64,000 nucleotides of DNA from the NCBI GenBank assembly GCA_016795425.1, contig JAEUHG010000030.1, positions 1-64,000 on the forward strand, written 5' to 3'. The translations under genes and the position numbers were made by a program. The notes under the pieces were generated by a model that ran no database searches, had not been told where the DNA came from, and saw nothing but the letters and a program-made list of their open reading frames with translations. The number at the start of each line of letters is the position of its first letter. Within the stretch, counting starts at the first letter, position 1. This stretch comes from Verrucomicrobiales bacterium. Lineage in GTDB: Bacteria > Verrucomicrobiota > Verrucomicrobiia > Limisphaerales > CAIMTB01. Below are positions 56,523-64,000 of the stretch, one piece after another.

Positions 56523-58625
56523 ATGCTTCAGCGTCTTACCCGCGCACGATGGTGGCCATGCTGGTGCCTGGTCGCATGCCTGTGGATGCCGACCGCATTG
56601 CCCGGCGCCGACGAACCCGCCGACACCCTCACACCCTCGCGTGTCGCACGCCTCCGATCGGTGTCAGAAGTCGCCATCGCGCCCGACGGCCGCCACGCCG
56701 CGTACACGCTCAGTGTTCCCCGACAGCCCGGAATCGACGACGATGGCGAACCCTGGACCGAATTGTGGGTGCTCACTCTATCGACCGGCGAAACGCGCCC
56801 CTTCATTTCAGGAAAAGTGAATGTGAGCAAACCGTGTTGGACCAAGGACGGCAAAGGCATCGCGTTCCTGGCCAAACGCGGCGACGACAAGTTCAAGGCG
56901 CTGTACTGGATTCCCATCGATGGCGGAGAGGCCCGCAAAGCCGCCGAACTACCCAAGACCGATGTATCAGACTTCAGCCTCGCCCCCGATCACCCCGAGG
57001 TCGCGTTGATCGGCACGCCCCCCGAGGAGGAAGCACGAAAGAAGCTGAAGGACAAAGGATTCAAACAGGAGATCTTCGAAGAAGACCTTCGCAATGCCCG
57101 GCTTTGGATCGCCCGCCGCTTCGACACCACCAAAGCCCTTCCCCGTTCCCTTGAACTCACTGGTTCCGTGCGCGCCGTGCAATGGAGTCCTGCCGGCGGT
57201 GCGCTGGCGGTGGCCATCAGCCCCACCGCCACCGTCGATGACGGTATGGTTCGCCAACGGGTCATCGTCGTCGACCCCGCCACCGGCGCCACCAAGGCCA
57301 CCGTCGATCATGCCGCCAAGCTCGGGTCCATCACCTGGAGTCCCGACGGCTCGCAACTCGCGCTGCGCGCTGGCAACCACGAACACGACCCTTCCGACGG
57401 ACGCCTGATGATCGTGCCGGCGACCGGAGGCACCCCGCGGGAGGCAAGTCCAGGCATGGAAGGCGACTTCGAGCAGGTCGCGTGGATCGATTCCGACGAA
57501 TTGCTCGCCGTTGTCAGCGAGGGAGCCATCTCCAGCTTCCGACGTATCCGGCTCTTGAAGGAGGCGCCCGGCAGAAGCGGACAAGAGACGTCCTCCGCCG
57601 CCAAGCGCGGTCATCCCATCCTCAGTTCGTTCTCGCTCTCCGCCAACGGCCGGGTGGCCGCGCTCATCGGACACGCCCCCACCCATCCCGCGGAACTCTT
57701 CACCTGGACAAAAGGTGAAACCACGCTCGTCCGACGCACCGACTCCAACCCGGATCTTGCCAACGTCCGCTGGTCCAAACAGGAAGTGATCCACCACCGG
57801 GCTCGCGACGGATTGGCGCTCGAGGGCATTCTGGTCCGCCCGCGCGACACCAGGGCAGGCGACCGGGTTCCCCTGATCCTCGCCGTCCATGGAGGTCCCG
57901 AATCGCATGTCAGCGACGGCTGGATCACGAGTTACTCCAATCCCGGGCAGGTGGCGGCGGCGCGCGGGTTTGCCGTGTTTTATCCCAACTACCGCGGAAG
58001 CACGGGACGCGGCGTTTCGTTCTCGAAACTCGGCCAAGGGGATGCCGCCGGAAAGGAATTCGACGACCTCGTCGATGCCGTCGATCACCTGGCCTCGATC
58101 GGCTTGGTGGATCCCAAACGGGTCGGGATCACGGGCGGTTCCTACGGCGGCTACGCCACCGCCTGGTGCAGCACCCGTTACTCCGATCGCTTCGCCGCCG
58201 GAGTCATGTTCGTCGGCATCAGCGATAAAATCTCAAAAGTCGGCACGACCGACATACCCGACGAAGAATTCCTGGTCCACGCCCTCAAGCGACCGTGGGA
58301 CGACTGGCAGTTCCTGCTCGAGCGAAGCCCGATCTTCCACGCGGGAAATTGCCGCACGCCGCTGCTGATCCTGCACGGCGCCGACGATCCGCGCGTGCAC
58401 CCCGGCCAATCGAAGGAGATGTACCGGCACCTGAAGATGCGCAGTCAGGCGCCGGTGCGGCTGGTGTTGTATCCCGGCGAAGGCCACGGCAACCGCAAGG
58501 CGGCCGCCCGCCTCGACTACCACCTCCGCATGCTCCAGTGGTTCGAGCACTATCTTCAGGGACCCGGTGGCCCCATGCCCGCGCGCGAATTCGACTATCC
58601 TCTGCCGCCTGCCACGACCGAGTAG
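56523..58625 (+). CDS. Prolyl-oligopeptidase family (S9) serine peptidase, exported
   Basis: 700 residues from ATG 56523; signal segment WWPCWCLVACLWMPTALPGA. A propeller of WD/TolB-like blades (about 40-430; 'VRAVQWSPAGGALAVAIS', 'LGSITWSPDGSQLAL') precedes the alpha/beta-hydrolase domain. The catalytic triad is Ser540 in GGSYGG, Asp622 in HGADDPRV and His655 in GEGHGN, and the oxyanion-region motif 'HGGPESHVSDGW' is present. The family cleaves short peptides or N-acylated amino acids; this one is closest in layout to acylaminoacyl-peptidase/DPP-like S9C enzymes. The aldehyde dehydrogenase gene starts 25 bases downstream on the same strand, but the two functions are not obviously linked. Confidence 0.92.
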   Translation: MLQRLTRARWWPCWCLVACLWMPTALPGADEPADTLTPSRVARLRSVSEVAIAPDGRHAAYTLSVPRQPGIDDDGEPWTELWVLTLSTGETRPFISGKVNVSKPCWTKDGKGIAFLAKRGDDKFKALYWIPIDGGEARKAAELPKTDVSDFSLAPDHPEVALIGTPPEEEARKKLKDKGFKQEIFEEDLRNARLWIARRFDTTKALPRSLELTGSVRAVQWSPAGGALAVAISPTATVDDGMVRQRVIVVDPATGATKATVDHAAKLGSITWSPDGSQLALRAGNHEHDPSDGRLMIVPATGGTPREASPGMEGDFEQVAWIDSDELLAVVSEGAISSFRRIRLLKEAPGRSGQETSSAAKRGHPILSSFSLSANGRVAALIGHAPTHPAELFTWTKGETTLVRRTDSNPDLANVRWSKQEVIHHRARDGLALEGILVRPRDTRAGDRVPLILAVHGGPESHVSDGWITSYSNPGQVAAARGFAVFYPNYRGSTGRGVSFSKLGQGDAAGKEFDDLVDAVDHLASIGLVDPKRVGITGGSYGGYATAWCSTRYSDRFAAGVMFVGISDKISKVGTTDIPDEEFLVHALKRPWDDWQFLLERSPIFHAGNCRTPLLILHGADDPRVHPGQSKEMYRHLKMRSQAPVRLVLYPGEGHGNRKAAARLDYHLRMLQWFEHYLQGPGGPMPAREFDYPLPPATTE

Positions 58626-58650
58626 CACGTTGCTGATTCGCTCTTCACCC

Positions 58651-60033
58651 ATGCACTTCGCCGATGCAGTCGGTCGCCAGCGCCGGTTCTTTCAAACCGG
58701 CGCCACCCTAGCGCTCGACTTTCGTCGCGCTCAACTCAACCACCTCCACGCGGCGCTGGAGTCTCACGAGGCGGAATTGCTCGCGGCGCTGGGTTCGGAC
58801 CTGCGCAAGCCGCCCCAGGAGGCCTACTCCGCGGAGATCGCCCTGGTGCTTGGCGAAATCCGCCACGCTCAACGACACTTGAAGACCTGGGCCAAGACAC
58901 GCGGACGTCGCACCCCGTGGCTGGCCTGGCCCGCGCAGGGTTCGATGCGCGCTGAACCACGCGGGGTCTCCCTGATCCTCGGCCCGTGGAACTACCCCGT
59001 TCAACTCCTGCTCTCCCCACTGGTCGCCTCCATCGCCGCCGGCAACTGTGCCGTTCTCAAACCCTCCGAATTCGCCGCCCAAACCTCGGCGACCCTCGGC
59101 CGTCTCATCCGCGCCACCTTTCCCGAGGACTACATCACCGCTGTCGAAGGGGATCGCGACGTCGCCGAAGCCCTCCTGCAGGAACGATTCGACACCATCT
59201 TCTTTACCGGCAGCACCCAGGTCGGACGCGCCGTCATGGCCGCCGCGGCGCGACACCTGACTCCCGTCACCCTCGAACTCGGCGGCAAATGCCCCTGCAT
59301 CGTCGCGGCGGACGCCCCCATCGACCTCACCGCACGCCGCGTGGTCTGGGGCAAGTTCATGAATGCCGGACAAACCTGTGTTGCTCCGGATTTCGTTCTC
59401 GTGGATCGCCGGATTCGTCCCGACTTTGTCCAGGCTCTTCGCCGGACGATCGAGACCTTCTACGGCCCGAACCCGCAGCAGAGTCCGGACTATGGCCGAA
59501 TCATCCATCGTCGACATTTTGATCGCCTCGCCGCCTACCTACCGTCCGGTCACATCGAACACGGCGGACAAATGGATGCCGCGGAGTTGTATCTCGCACC
59601 GACCCTGCTCACGGGTGCCCCTGCCGATTCACCGGTGATGCAGGAGGAGATCTTCGGGCCAATCCTCCCGGTGGTGGACATCGAATCCGTCGATGAAGCC
59701 GTGACCTTCCTGCGCGATCGCCCGACGCCGCTCGCCCTCTACCTGTTCACCCGCGACCGGGCGGTCCAGGAACGCGTGCTCAAGTCCACCCGGTCTGGAG
59801 GCGTCAGTGTAAACGACACCATCACCCACATGCTGGGTCAGGAATTGCCGTTCGGCGGCTTGGGAGAAAGCGGCATCGGCGCCTACCACGGAAAAGCCGG
59901 GTTCGACGCGTTCACCCATTATCGTTCCGTGCTGCATCGGTCGCTGATGCTGGACCCACCCTTTCGCTATCCGCCGCCCAGGATCTCTCTCGACCTCATG
60001 AAACGCGCGATGCGGTTTCTTCTCGGCGGATAA
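58651..60033 (+). CDS. Aldehyde dehydrogenase, class 3 (fatty-aldehyde type)
   Basis: 460 residues from ATG 58651; longer frames upstream overlap the peptidase gene. E209 in 'LELGGKCP' and nucleophile C243 in 'NAGQTCVAPDF' fall at the residue numbers known for human ALDH3A1, so length and layout fit class 3. 'GPWNYPVQL' and 'FTGSTQVGRAVM' form the NAD(P) site. The C-terminal 'PPFRYPPPRISLDLMKRAMRFLLGG' is the class 3 tail. The enzyme oxidises medium or long-chain aldehydes. Cytoplasmic or membrane-associated; no signal peptide. The GH51 gene follows 59 bases downstream. Confidence 0.93.
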   Translation: MHFADAVGRQRRFFQTGATLALDFRRAQLNHLHAALESHEAELLAALGSDLRKPPQEAYSAEIALVLGEIRHAQRHLKTWAKTRGRRTPWLAWPAQGSMRAEPRGVSLILGPWNYPVQLLLSPLVASIAAGNCAVLKPSEFAAQTSATLGRLIRATFPEDYITAVEGDRDVAEALLQERFDTIFFTGSTQVGRAVMAAAARHLTPVTLELGGKCPCIVAADAPIDLTARRVVWGKFMNAGQTCVAPDFVLVDRRIRPDFVQALRRTIETFYGPNPQQSPDYGRIIHRRHFDRLAAYLPSGHIEHGGQMDAAELYLAPTLLTGAPADSPVMQEEIFGPILPVVDIESVDEAVTFLRDRPTPLALYLFTRDRAVQERVLKSTRSGGVSVNDTITHMLGQELPFGGLGESGIGAYHGKAGFDAFTHYRSVLHRSLMLDPPFRYPPPRISLDLMKRAMRFLLGG

Positions 60034-60092
60034 TCGGGCAGTCGTTGTCCCTCAGTTGTTGCACGATCCGCTCCAAATCCCAAAGTGCTGGC

Positions 60093-62483
60093 GTGAATGC
60101 GCCCGCTTTGCCCGCTCTCTTGGTAGTCGTCCTTGTTGGGGGGTGGCTCGGACCCCTGGCGTCCGCCGCCCAGAACCCCATTCCCAATGCCTCCTTTGAA
60201 CAAGGGGAAGGCCGGCGTCCAAGATTCTGGCGCTCGGAAACCTGGAGCGGACAGGGCACCTTCGACTATGCCAGTATCGCCCACACCGGGGAACGCAGCG
60301 TTCAACTCTCCTCGGAACAGGGCGGTGACGTGAGTTGGTCGGCTACGATCCGCGTCGAACCCTTCACCCGTTACCGACTCTCCGGCTGGATCAAAACCGA
60401 CAACGTCCAACCTGTGGACGGAGGCCGGGGCGCACTGCTCAACCTCCATGACCTGCAGGGCATCGCCACCCGCGCCGTCACCGGGTCCGCCGATTGGACC
60501 GAAGTCCAAACCGAGTTCCAGACCGCCGAACAGTCGAGCGTTCAAATCAATTGTTTGCTGGGCGGGTGGGGCCGCGCCACGGGCAAGGCGTGGTTCGACG
60601 ACCTCTCCCTCACCACGCTTTCTCAGGTCACGCCGCCACCTCCCCGCCTGACCATTGATGCCTCAAAGACAGGCGAGCCCCTCTCCCCCAATGTCTACAG
60701 CCAATTCATCGAGCACCTCGGTCGTTGTATCTACGGCGGCATTTGGGCGGAGATGCTGGAAGACCGGAAGTTCCATTACACCATCACCACGAACTACCAA
60801 CCTTATCGATCCCTCAAAAACACCCCCTACCCTGTCGTGGGGGCCTCGCCTTGGAAGATCCTGGGTGACCCTGCCGGCGTGACCATGCTCACCAACAAAC
60901 CCTTCGTTGGCAGGCATTCTCCCCGCATCCAGGCCGGCAGCGGCATCCGCCAGCTGGATCTGGGTGTCACCGCCGGCAAGTCCTACTCAGGCTATCTCTG
61001 GATGCGCTCCGATCCCTCCGCCGGACCTTCCGCCACCGTCACGGTGGGTTGGGGAATCGGCGATGGCACGGGCGAGTCGGAAAGCCTCGACGGCATCGGC
61101 GGCGAATTCCGCCGTTACCCACTCCGGTTCACTGCCACCGAAACCTCCGACAAAGCCTGGGTCGAACTCAAAGTCGACACCGGCGCCATCGTCGTCGGGA
61201 CGGCGTCTCTCATGCCTGACGATAACGTCGAGGGCCTCAGAGCGGATACCCTGGCGCTGCTCAAGGAACTGCGCGCCCCCATTTTCCGGTGGCCGGGTGG
61301 AAACTTCGTTAGTGGCTATGACTGGCGCGACGGCATCGGAGATCGAGACCGTCGCCCGCCGCGTGTCAACCCCGCCTGGACCGGTGTCGAACACAACGAC
61401 TTCGGCATGCACGAGTTCATCCGATTCTGCCAGCTCGTCGGCACCGAACCTTGGATCACCGTGAACACCGGCTTCGGCGATGCCTATTCGGCGGCGGCGC
61501 AATTGGAGTACTGCAACGGAGCTACCGACACCCTCTGGGGAGCGCGCCGGGCCAAGAACGGTGCCCCGCAACCCTTTGCCGTAAAATACTGGGGCATCGG
61601 CAATGAGATGTGGGGAACCTGGCAGCTTGGGTTCATGGCGCTCGAACAGTACGTCCTCAAACAGAACTGGGTGGTCGACAAAATGCGAGAAGTCGACCCC
61701 TCGATCTTCTGCATCTCCTCCGGCAACGCCGGGACCTGGAGTACCGGTCTGCTCAAGAACTGCGCCGACCACATGGATGCCATCGCCGAACACTTCTATT
61801 GTCAGGAACGTTCCGGACTTTTCGCCCACGTCCGGCAAATCCCCGACAATATCCGGTCCAAGGCCGAGTTCCATCGCAAGTCGCGGACTGACCTGTCGAA
61901 CCTCAAGGGCCGCGATATCCGAATCGCGATGACCGAGTGGAATTACTGGTACGGACCGCACCAGTTTGGGGAGCTTGGTACCCGCTATTTCCTCAAGGAC
62001 GCCCTTGGCATCGCCGCCGGTGTGCACGAATACGCGCGCCAGAGCGACCTCATTCATTCCGCTTTCTACGCCCAAACCGTCAACGTGATTGGCGCCATCA
62101 AGGTGAGTCGACGCAACGCTGCCTTCGAGACCACCGGGTTGGTTCTCAAACTCTATCGCCACCATTTCGGGCAGGTCCCCGTCTCGACCTTCTCGGAAGG
62201 TCTCATCGATGCCCAGGCTGCCTGGACCAGCGATCGCCGGACGCTCACGGTCGGCATCGTCAATGCCTCGCTTCAGGAGCAGCAGATTCCCGTCGCGCTC
62301 ACCGGCGCAAAACTCAATCCCGCCGGCAAGCGCTGGGAAATTGCGGGTAGCGATCCCCAGGCCTACAACGACCCGGACCAATCCCCGCGCGTCGAGATAC
62401 GTGAGTCGCCGGCCCAACTCGGCCCTTCCCTCACCGTCGCACCTTGTAGCGTCACGGTATTCGCCTTTCCATCAACGGAATAG
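60093..62483 (+). CDS. Alpha-L-arabinofuranosidase family GH51 with N-terminal CBM, secreted
   Basis: 796 residues from GTG 60093, taken because the signal peptide (NAPALPALLVVVLVGGWLGPLASA) starts there; a TTG at 60045 is an alternative. A CBM4/9-like domain (about 28-180; 'NPIPNASFEQGEG', 'YRLSGWIKTDN') precedes the GH51 catalytic barrel. The barrel shows 'SQFIEHLGRCIYGGIWAEML', 'RWPGGNFVSGYDWRDGIG', the acid/base E505 in 'GIGNEMWG' and the nucleophile E615 in 'AMTEWNYWYG'. A C-terminal beta-sandwich ends near 795. The enzyme releases arabinofuranose from arabinan or arabinoxylan; some members act on other pentosyl links. Confidence 0.9.
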   Translation: MNAPALPALLVVVLVGGWLGPLASAAQNPIPNASFEQGEGRRPRFWRSETWSGQGTFDYASIAHTGERSVQLSSEQGGDVSWSATIRVEPFTRYRLSGWIKTDNVQPVDGGRGALLNLHDLQGIATRAVTGSADWTEVQTEFQTAEQSSVQINCLLGGWGRATGKAWFDDLSLTTLSQVTPPPPRLTIDASKTGEPLSPNVYSQFIEHLGRCIYGGIWAEMLEDRKFHYTITTNYQPYRSLKNTPYPVVGASPWKILGDPAGVTMLTNKPFVGRHSPRIQAGSGIRQLDLGVTAGKSYSGYLWMRSDPSAGPSATVTVGWGIGDGTGESESLDGIGGEFRRYPLRFTATETSDKAWVELKVDTGAIVVGTASLMPDDNVEGLRADTLALLKELRAPIFRWPGGNFVSGYDWRDGIGDRDRRPPRVNPAWTGVEHNDFGMHEFIRFCQLVGTEPWITVNTGFGDAYSAAAQLEYCNGATDTLWGARRAKNGAPQPFAVKYWGIGNEMWGTWQLGFMALEQYVLKQNWVVDKMREVDPSIFCISSGNAGTWSTGLLKNCADHMDAIAEHFYCQERSGLFAHVRQIPDNIRSKAEFHRKSRTDLSNLKGRDIRIAMTEWNYWYGPHQFGELGTRYFLKDALGIAAGVHEYARQSDLIHSAFYAQTVNVIGAIKVSRRNAAFETTGLVLKLYRHHFGQVPVSTFSEGLIDAQAAWTSDRRTLTVGIVNASLQEQQIPVALTGAKLNPAGKRWEIAGSDPQAYNDPDQSPRVEIRESPAQLGPSLTVAPCSVTVFAFPSTE

Positions 62484-62904
62484 CGCCGGACTCACAACAT
62501 CGGTCGCACGGAACCGAGGCAACCCGCGTTCGCCTGGCCTCGGGCGCCGACCGGCGCGAAGCGTCGTGGAGTGCAACCGCCCCCTGCCGCTTTCCACCCC
62601 CACGATATCCGGGCGGGATGCTGGTTCCGCCCAGCCGACAAGGCCGGGAGACGCCCCTGCGTTCCGTCAGACTCCTATTCCCGTGACATCCCCGCTTGGG
62701 TCGTTGAGAGTCACATCGGGAAGCGGACTCAACGACCGCCGTGGAAACCGAGCTTGGAATGGTGACGGTTGGAAAGGGAGGAGCAGACGACGCGTTCGCC
62801 AGCAACGAATCCCTTTCTATCGACGATTTTGCGGCCTCAACAGGAATGGAACCCGTCAGGGAGATCCACCGGAGAGCCCGCCTCGAGCGGGCGCCCAGGC
62901 ACCG
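62484..62904. other. Gene-free gap of 421 bases before the sensor kinase
   Basis: It contains a family C repeat fragment at 62555-62595 and otherwise shows no recognisable gene, hairpin terminator or promoter. Open frames across it overlap the sensor kinase and have no family match. Confidence 0.6.
62555..62595 (-). repeat. Repeat family C fragment
   Basis: GCGCGAAGCGTCGTGGAGTG followed by CCCCTGCCGCTTTCC is the reverse complement, with a few changes, of 37379-37419 (GGAAAGCGG ... GACGCTTCGCG). It shows that the family is dispersed and occurs in both orientations. Confidence 0.7.
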
Positions 62905-64000
62905 ATGAACGGCCTACGATCCGGTTCCTCCTTCGCGCTGTCGACCGGCTGGATCGTCTTCGGCATGGTCGTCTGGTCGCTGCTCATCGCCGCGGCCTGG
63001 GCAACCCCGTGGGGGCTGGTCGTCCTGTGGCCGCTGGGTCTGACAGCCATCGGTGCTTTCGGTGTCCTGATTCGTCGCCGCGATCGAGACCTCCAGCGCA
63101 CGCGGGTGGCCCTGTCGGCAAGCGAGGAAAAGTACCGTCGAATCTTCGACGATTCCCTCGCCGCAATCCTCCTCCTGGATCCCCAACTCCGTTTCATCGA
63201 TGCGAATCAAGCCGCCTTGAACCTGTTCGGTTACTCCCGCGAGGAACTGCTCCGTCGAAGTTTCGCCGAAATCGACGCCGGCCCCGTCCATTCAGGGCAG
63301 TCGACGAACCAGGCCCCTTCGCTCGCCCAACCGCTCTCCGGTGAACACAACCTCCGGAGGAAGGACGGTACGTTGATCGTGGTGTCCGGTAACTCCCAGA
63401 CGTTGAAAGACTCCAACGGAGGCGTCACGGGCACACTGCTCCTCCTTGTCGACCTCACGGAGACCCGGAAGACGGAGGAGGCGTGGCAGCAAAGCCAAAG
63501 GCGCCTGAGCCTGTTTTTCAATCAATCCCTCGACGGTTATTATTTCAGTGAGTTGGAGACCCCGCAGGAATGGAACGAGAACACCGACAAGGATCGGGTG
63601 CTCGATTACATTCGGAGCCACCAGCGGATCACCGAGGTGAATGACGCCATGCTCGCCCAATACGGCGCCTCTCGGGAGGAATTCCTCGGTCGACCCGTCG
63701 GGCAATTCTTCCGTCACGACATGGAGGACGGCCGGCGTTTGCACCGCCAACTCTGCGATGAGGGCCGTCTGCACGTCGAAACCTGCGAACGCCGGGAGGA
63801 TGGCACCCCGGTTTGGATCGAAGGCGATTACGTCTGCATCTTCGACAACCAGCACCGCATCACCGGGACGTTCGGTGTCCAACGGGATATCACCCAGCGC
63901 AAACAGGCCGAAGAGCTCCGCGCCCAACTTGAGTCCCAGCTGCGCCATGCACAGAAACTCGAAGCCATCGGCCAGCTCGCCGGTGGCGTGGCTCACGACT
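62905..64000 (+). CDS. PAS-domain sensor histidine kinase, 3' end missing
   Basis: 365 complete codons are visible, and the frame runs off the window. Two membrane helices (about 10-32 and 37-57) are followed by PAS domain 1 (about 78-180; 'RIFDDSLAAILLLDPQLRFIDANQAALNLFGYSREELL'), whose C-terminal part carries 'LLLLVDLTETRKTEEA'. PAS domain 2 follows (about 195-330; 'GYYFSELETPQEW', 'GTFGVQRDITQRKQAEE'). The last residues 'HAQKLEAIGQLAGGVAHD' are the H-box of a HisKA dimerisation domain, so the phospho-acceptor His is present and the ATPase domain lies outside. It probably senses a small ligand or redox state; the signal and the response regulator are unknown. Confidence 0.9.
   Translation, partial: MNGLRSGSSFALSTGWIVFGMVVWSLLIAAAWATPWGLVVLWPLGLTAIGAFGVLIRRRDRDLQRTRVALSASEEKYRRIFDDSLAAILLLDPQLRFIDANQAALNLFGYSREELLRRSFAEIDAGPVHSGQSTNQAPSLAQPLSGEHNLRRKDGTLIVVSGNSQTLKDSNGGVTGTLLLLVDLTETRKTEEAWQQSQRRLSLFFNQSLDGYYFSELETPQEWNENTDKDRVLDYIRSHQRITEVNDAMLAQYGASREEFLGRPVGQFFRHDMEDGRRLHRQLCDEGRLHVETCERREDGTPVWIEGDYVCIFDNQHRITGTFGVQRDITQRKQAEELRAQLESQLRHAQKLEAIGQLAGGVAHD

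Noticed and set aside
62769..63344. Plus-strand open frame overlapping the start of the sensor kinase
   Set aside because: Out of frame with the clear PAS-domain protein, Arg/Pro-rich and without any domain.

Overview
The window looks like a piece of a high-GC Verrucomicrobiota chromosome, probably of the Limisphaerales/Pedosphaera type. This is inferred from gene content, not from a marker gene. The indications are a PVC-type heme-binding CxxCH protein, Tat-exported Gfo/Idh/MocA and DegT proteins, sulfatase, DUF2961/GH172, DUF4832, DUF4838 and GH116 enzymes, a DUF1559-like pseudopilin ending in H-X9-DG, a serine/threonine kinase beside an ECF sigma factor, and many giant secreted proteins built from Calx-beta, HAF, TSP3, Big_5 and FN3 modules. 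No rRNA, tRNA, CRISPR array, integrase or transposase was seen, and almost every gene encodes an exported protein.

Layout. 1-2707: 3' part of a secreted Calx-beta protein. 2850-13080: a polysaccharide and small-molecule catabolism block (DUF4832 protein, GH172, GH116, sulfatase, oxidoreductase). 13611-19547: a 1978-residue secreted multidomain protein, bracketed by two arrays of the same tandem repeat. 19872-30283, minus strand: a compact five-gene unit of membrane Ser/Thr kinase, ECF sigma factor and three secreted proteins. Kinase/sigma and sigma/first secreted gene overlap by 4 and 1 bases. The secreted proteins reuse the modules of the 1978-residue protein, and the first ends in a probable M15-type zinc peptidase domain. 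This is the best candidate here for an undescribed regulated surface system. 30675-43306: HAF-repeat proteins, a small PhnA/YjdM-like protein, a pseudopilin and a frameshifted FN3 protein. 43338-47539: a CsgG-like lipoprotein-type protein and a PVC cytochrome. 47637-56276, minus strand: a likely operon of Tat-signal DegT aminotransferase, esterase/heparinase fusion, ceramidase-like protein and DUF4838 protein. 56523-64000: S9 peptidase, class-3 aldehyde dehydrogenase, GH51 arabinofuranosidase, and a PAS histidine kinase cut by the window end.

Intergenic DNA is rich in short palindromic repeat families: A, a CTCGTCGC hairpin element; B, a GGACCGCGACGCGTCC element, tandem at two loci; C, a 73-bp element; D, a CACAGAG-type inverted repeat. 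All appear only between genes or just at their ends.

Together the genes suggest a free-living degrader of complex sulfated, acetylated or uronic-acid glycans (arabinan-, fructan-, glucoside- and glycosaminoglycan-like) that invests heavily in very large exported proteins. Substrate assignments are inferences from families. No searches were run, and residue numbers were counted by hand.
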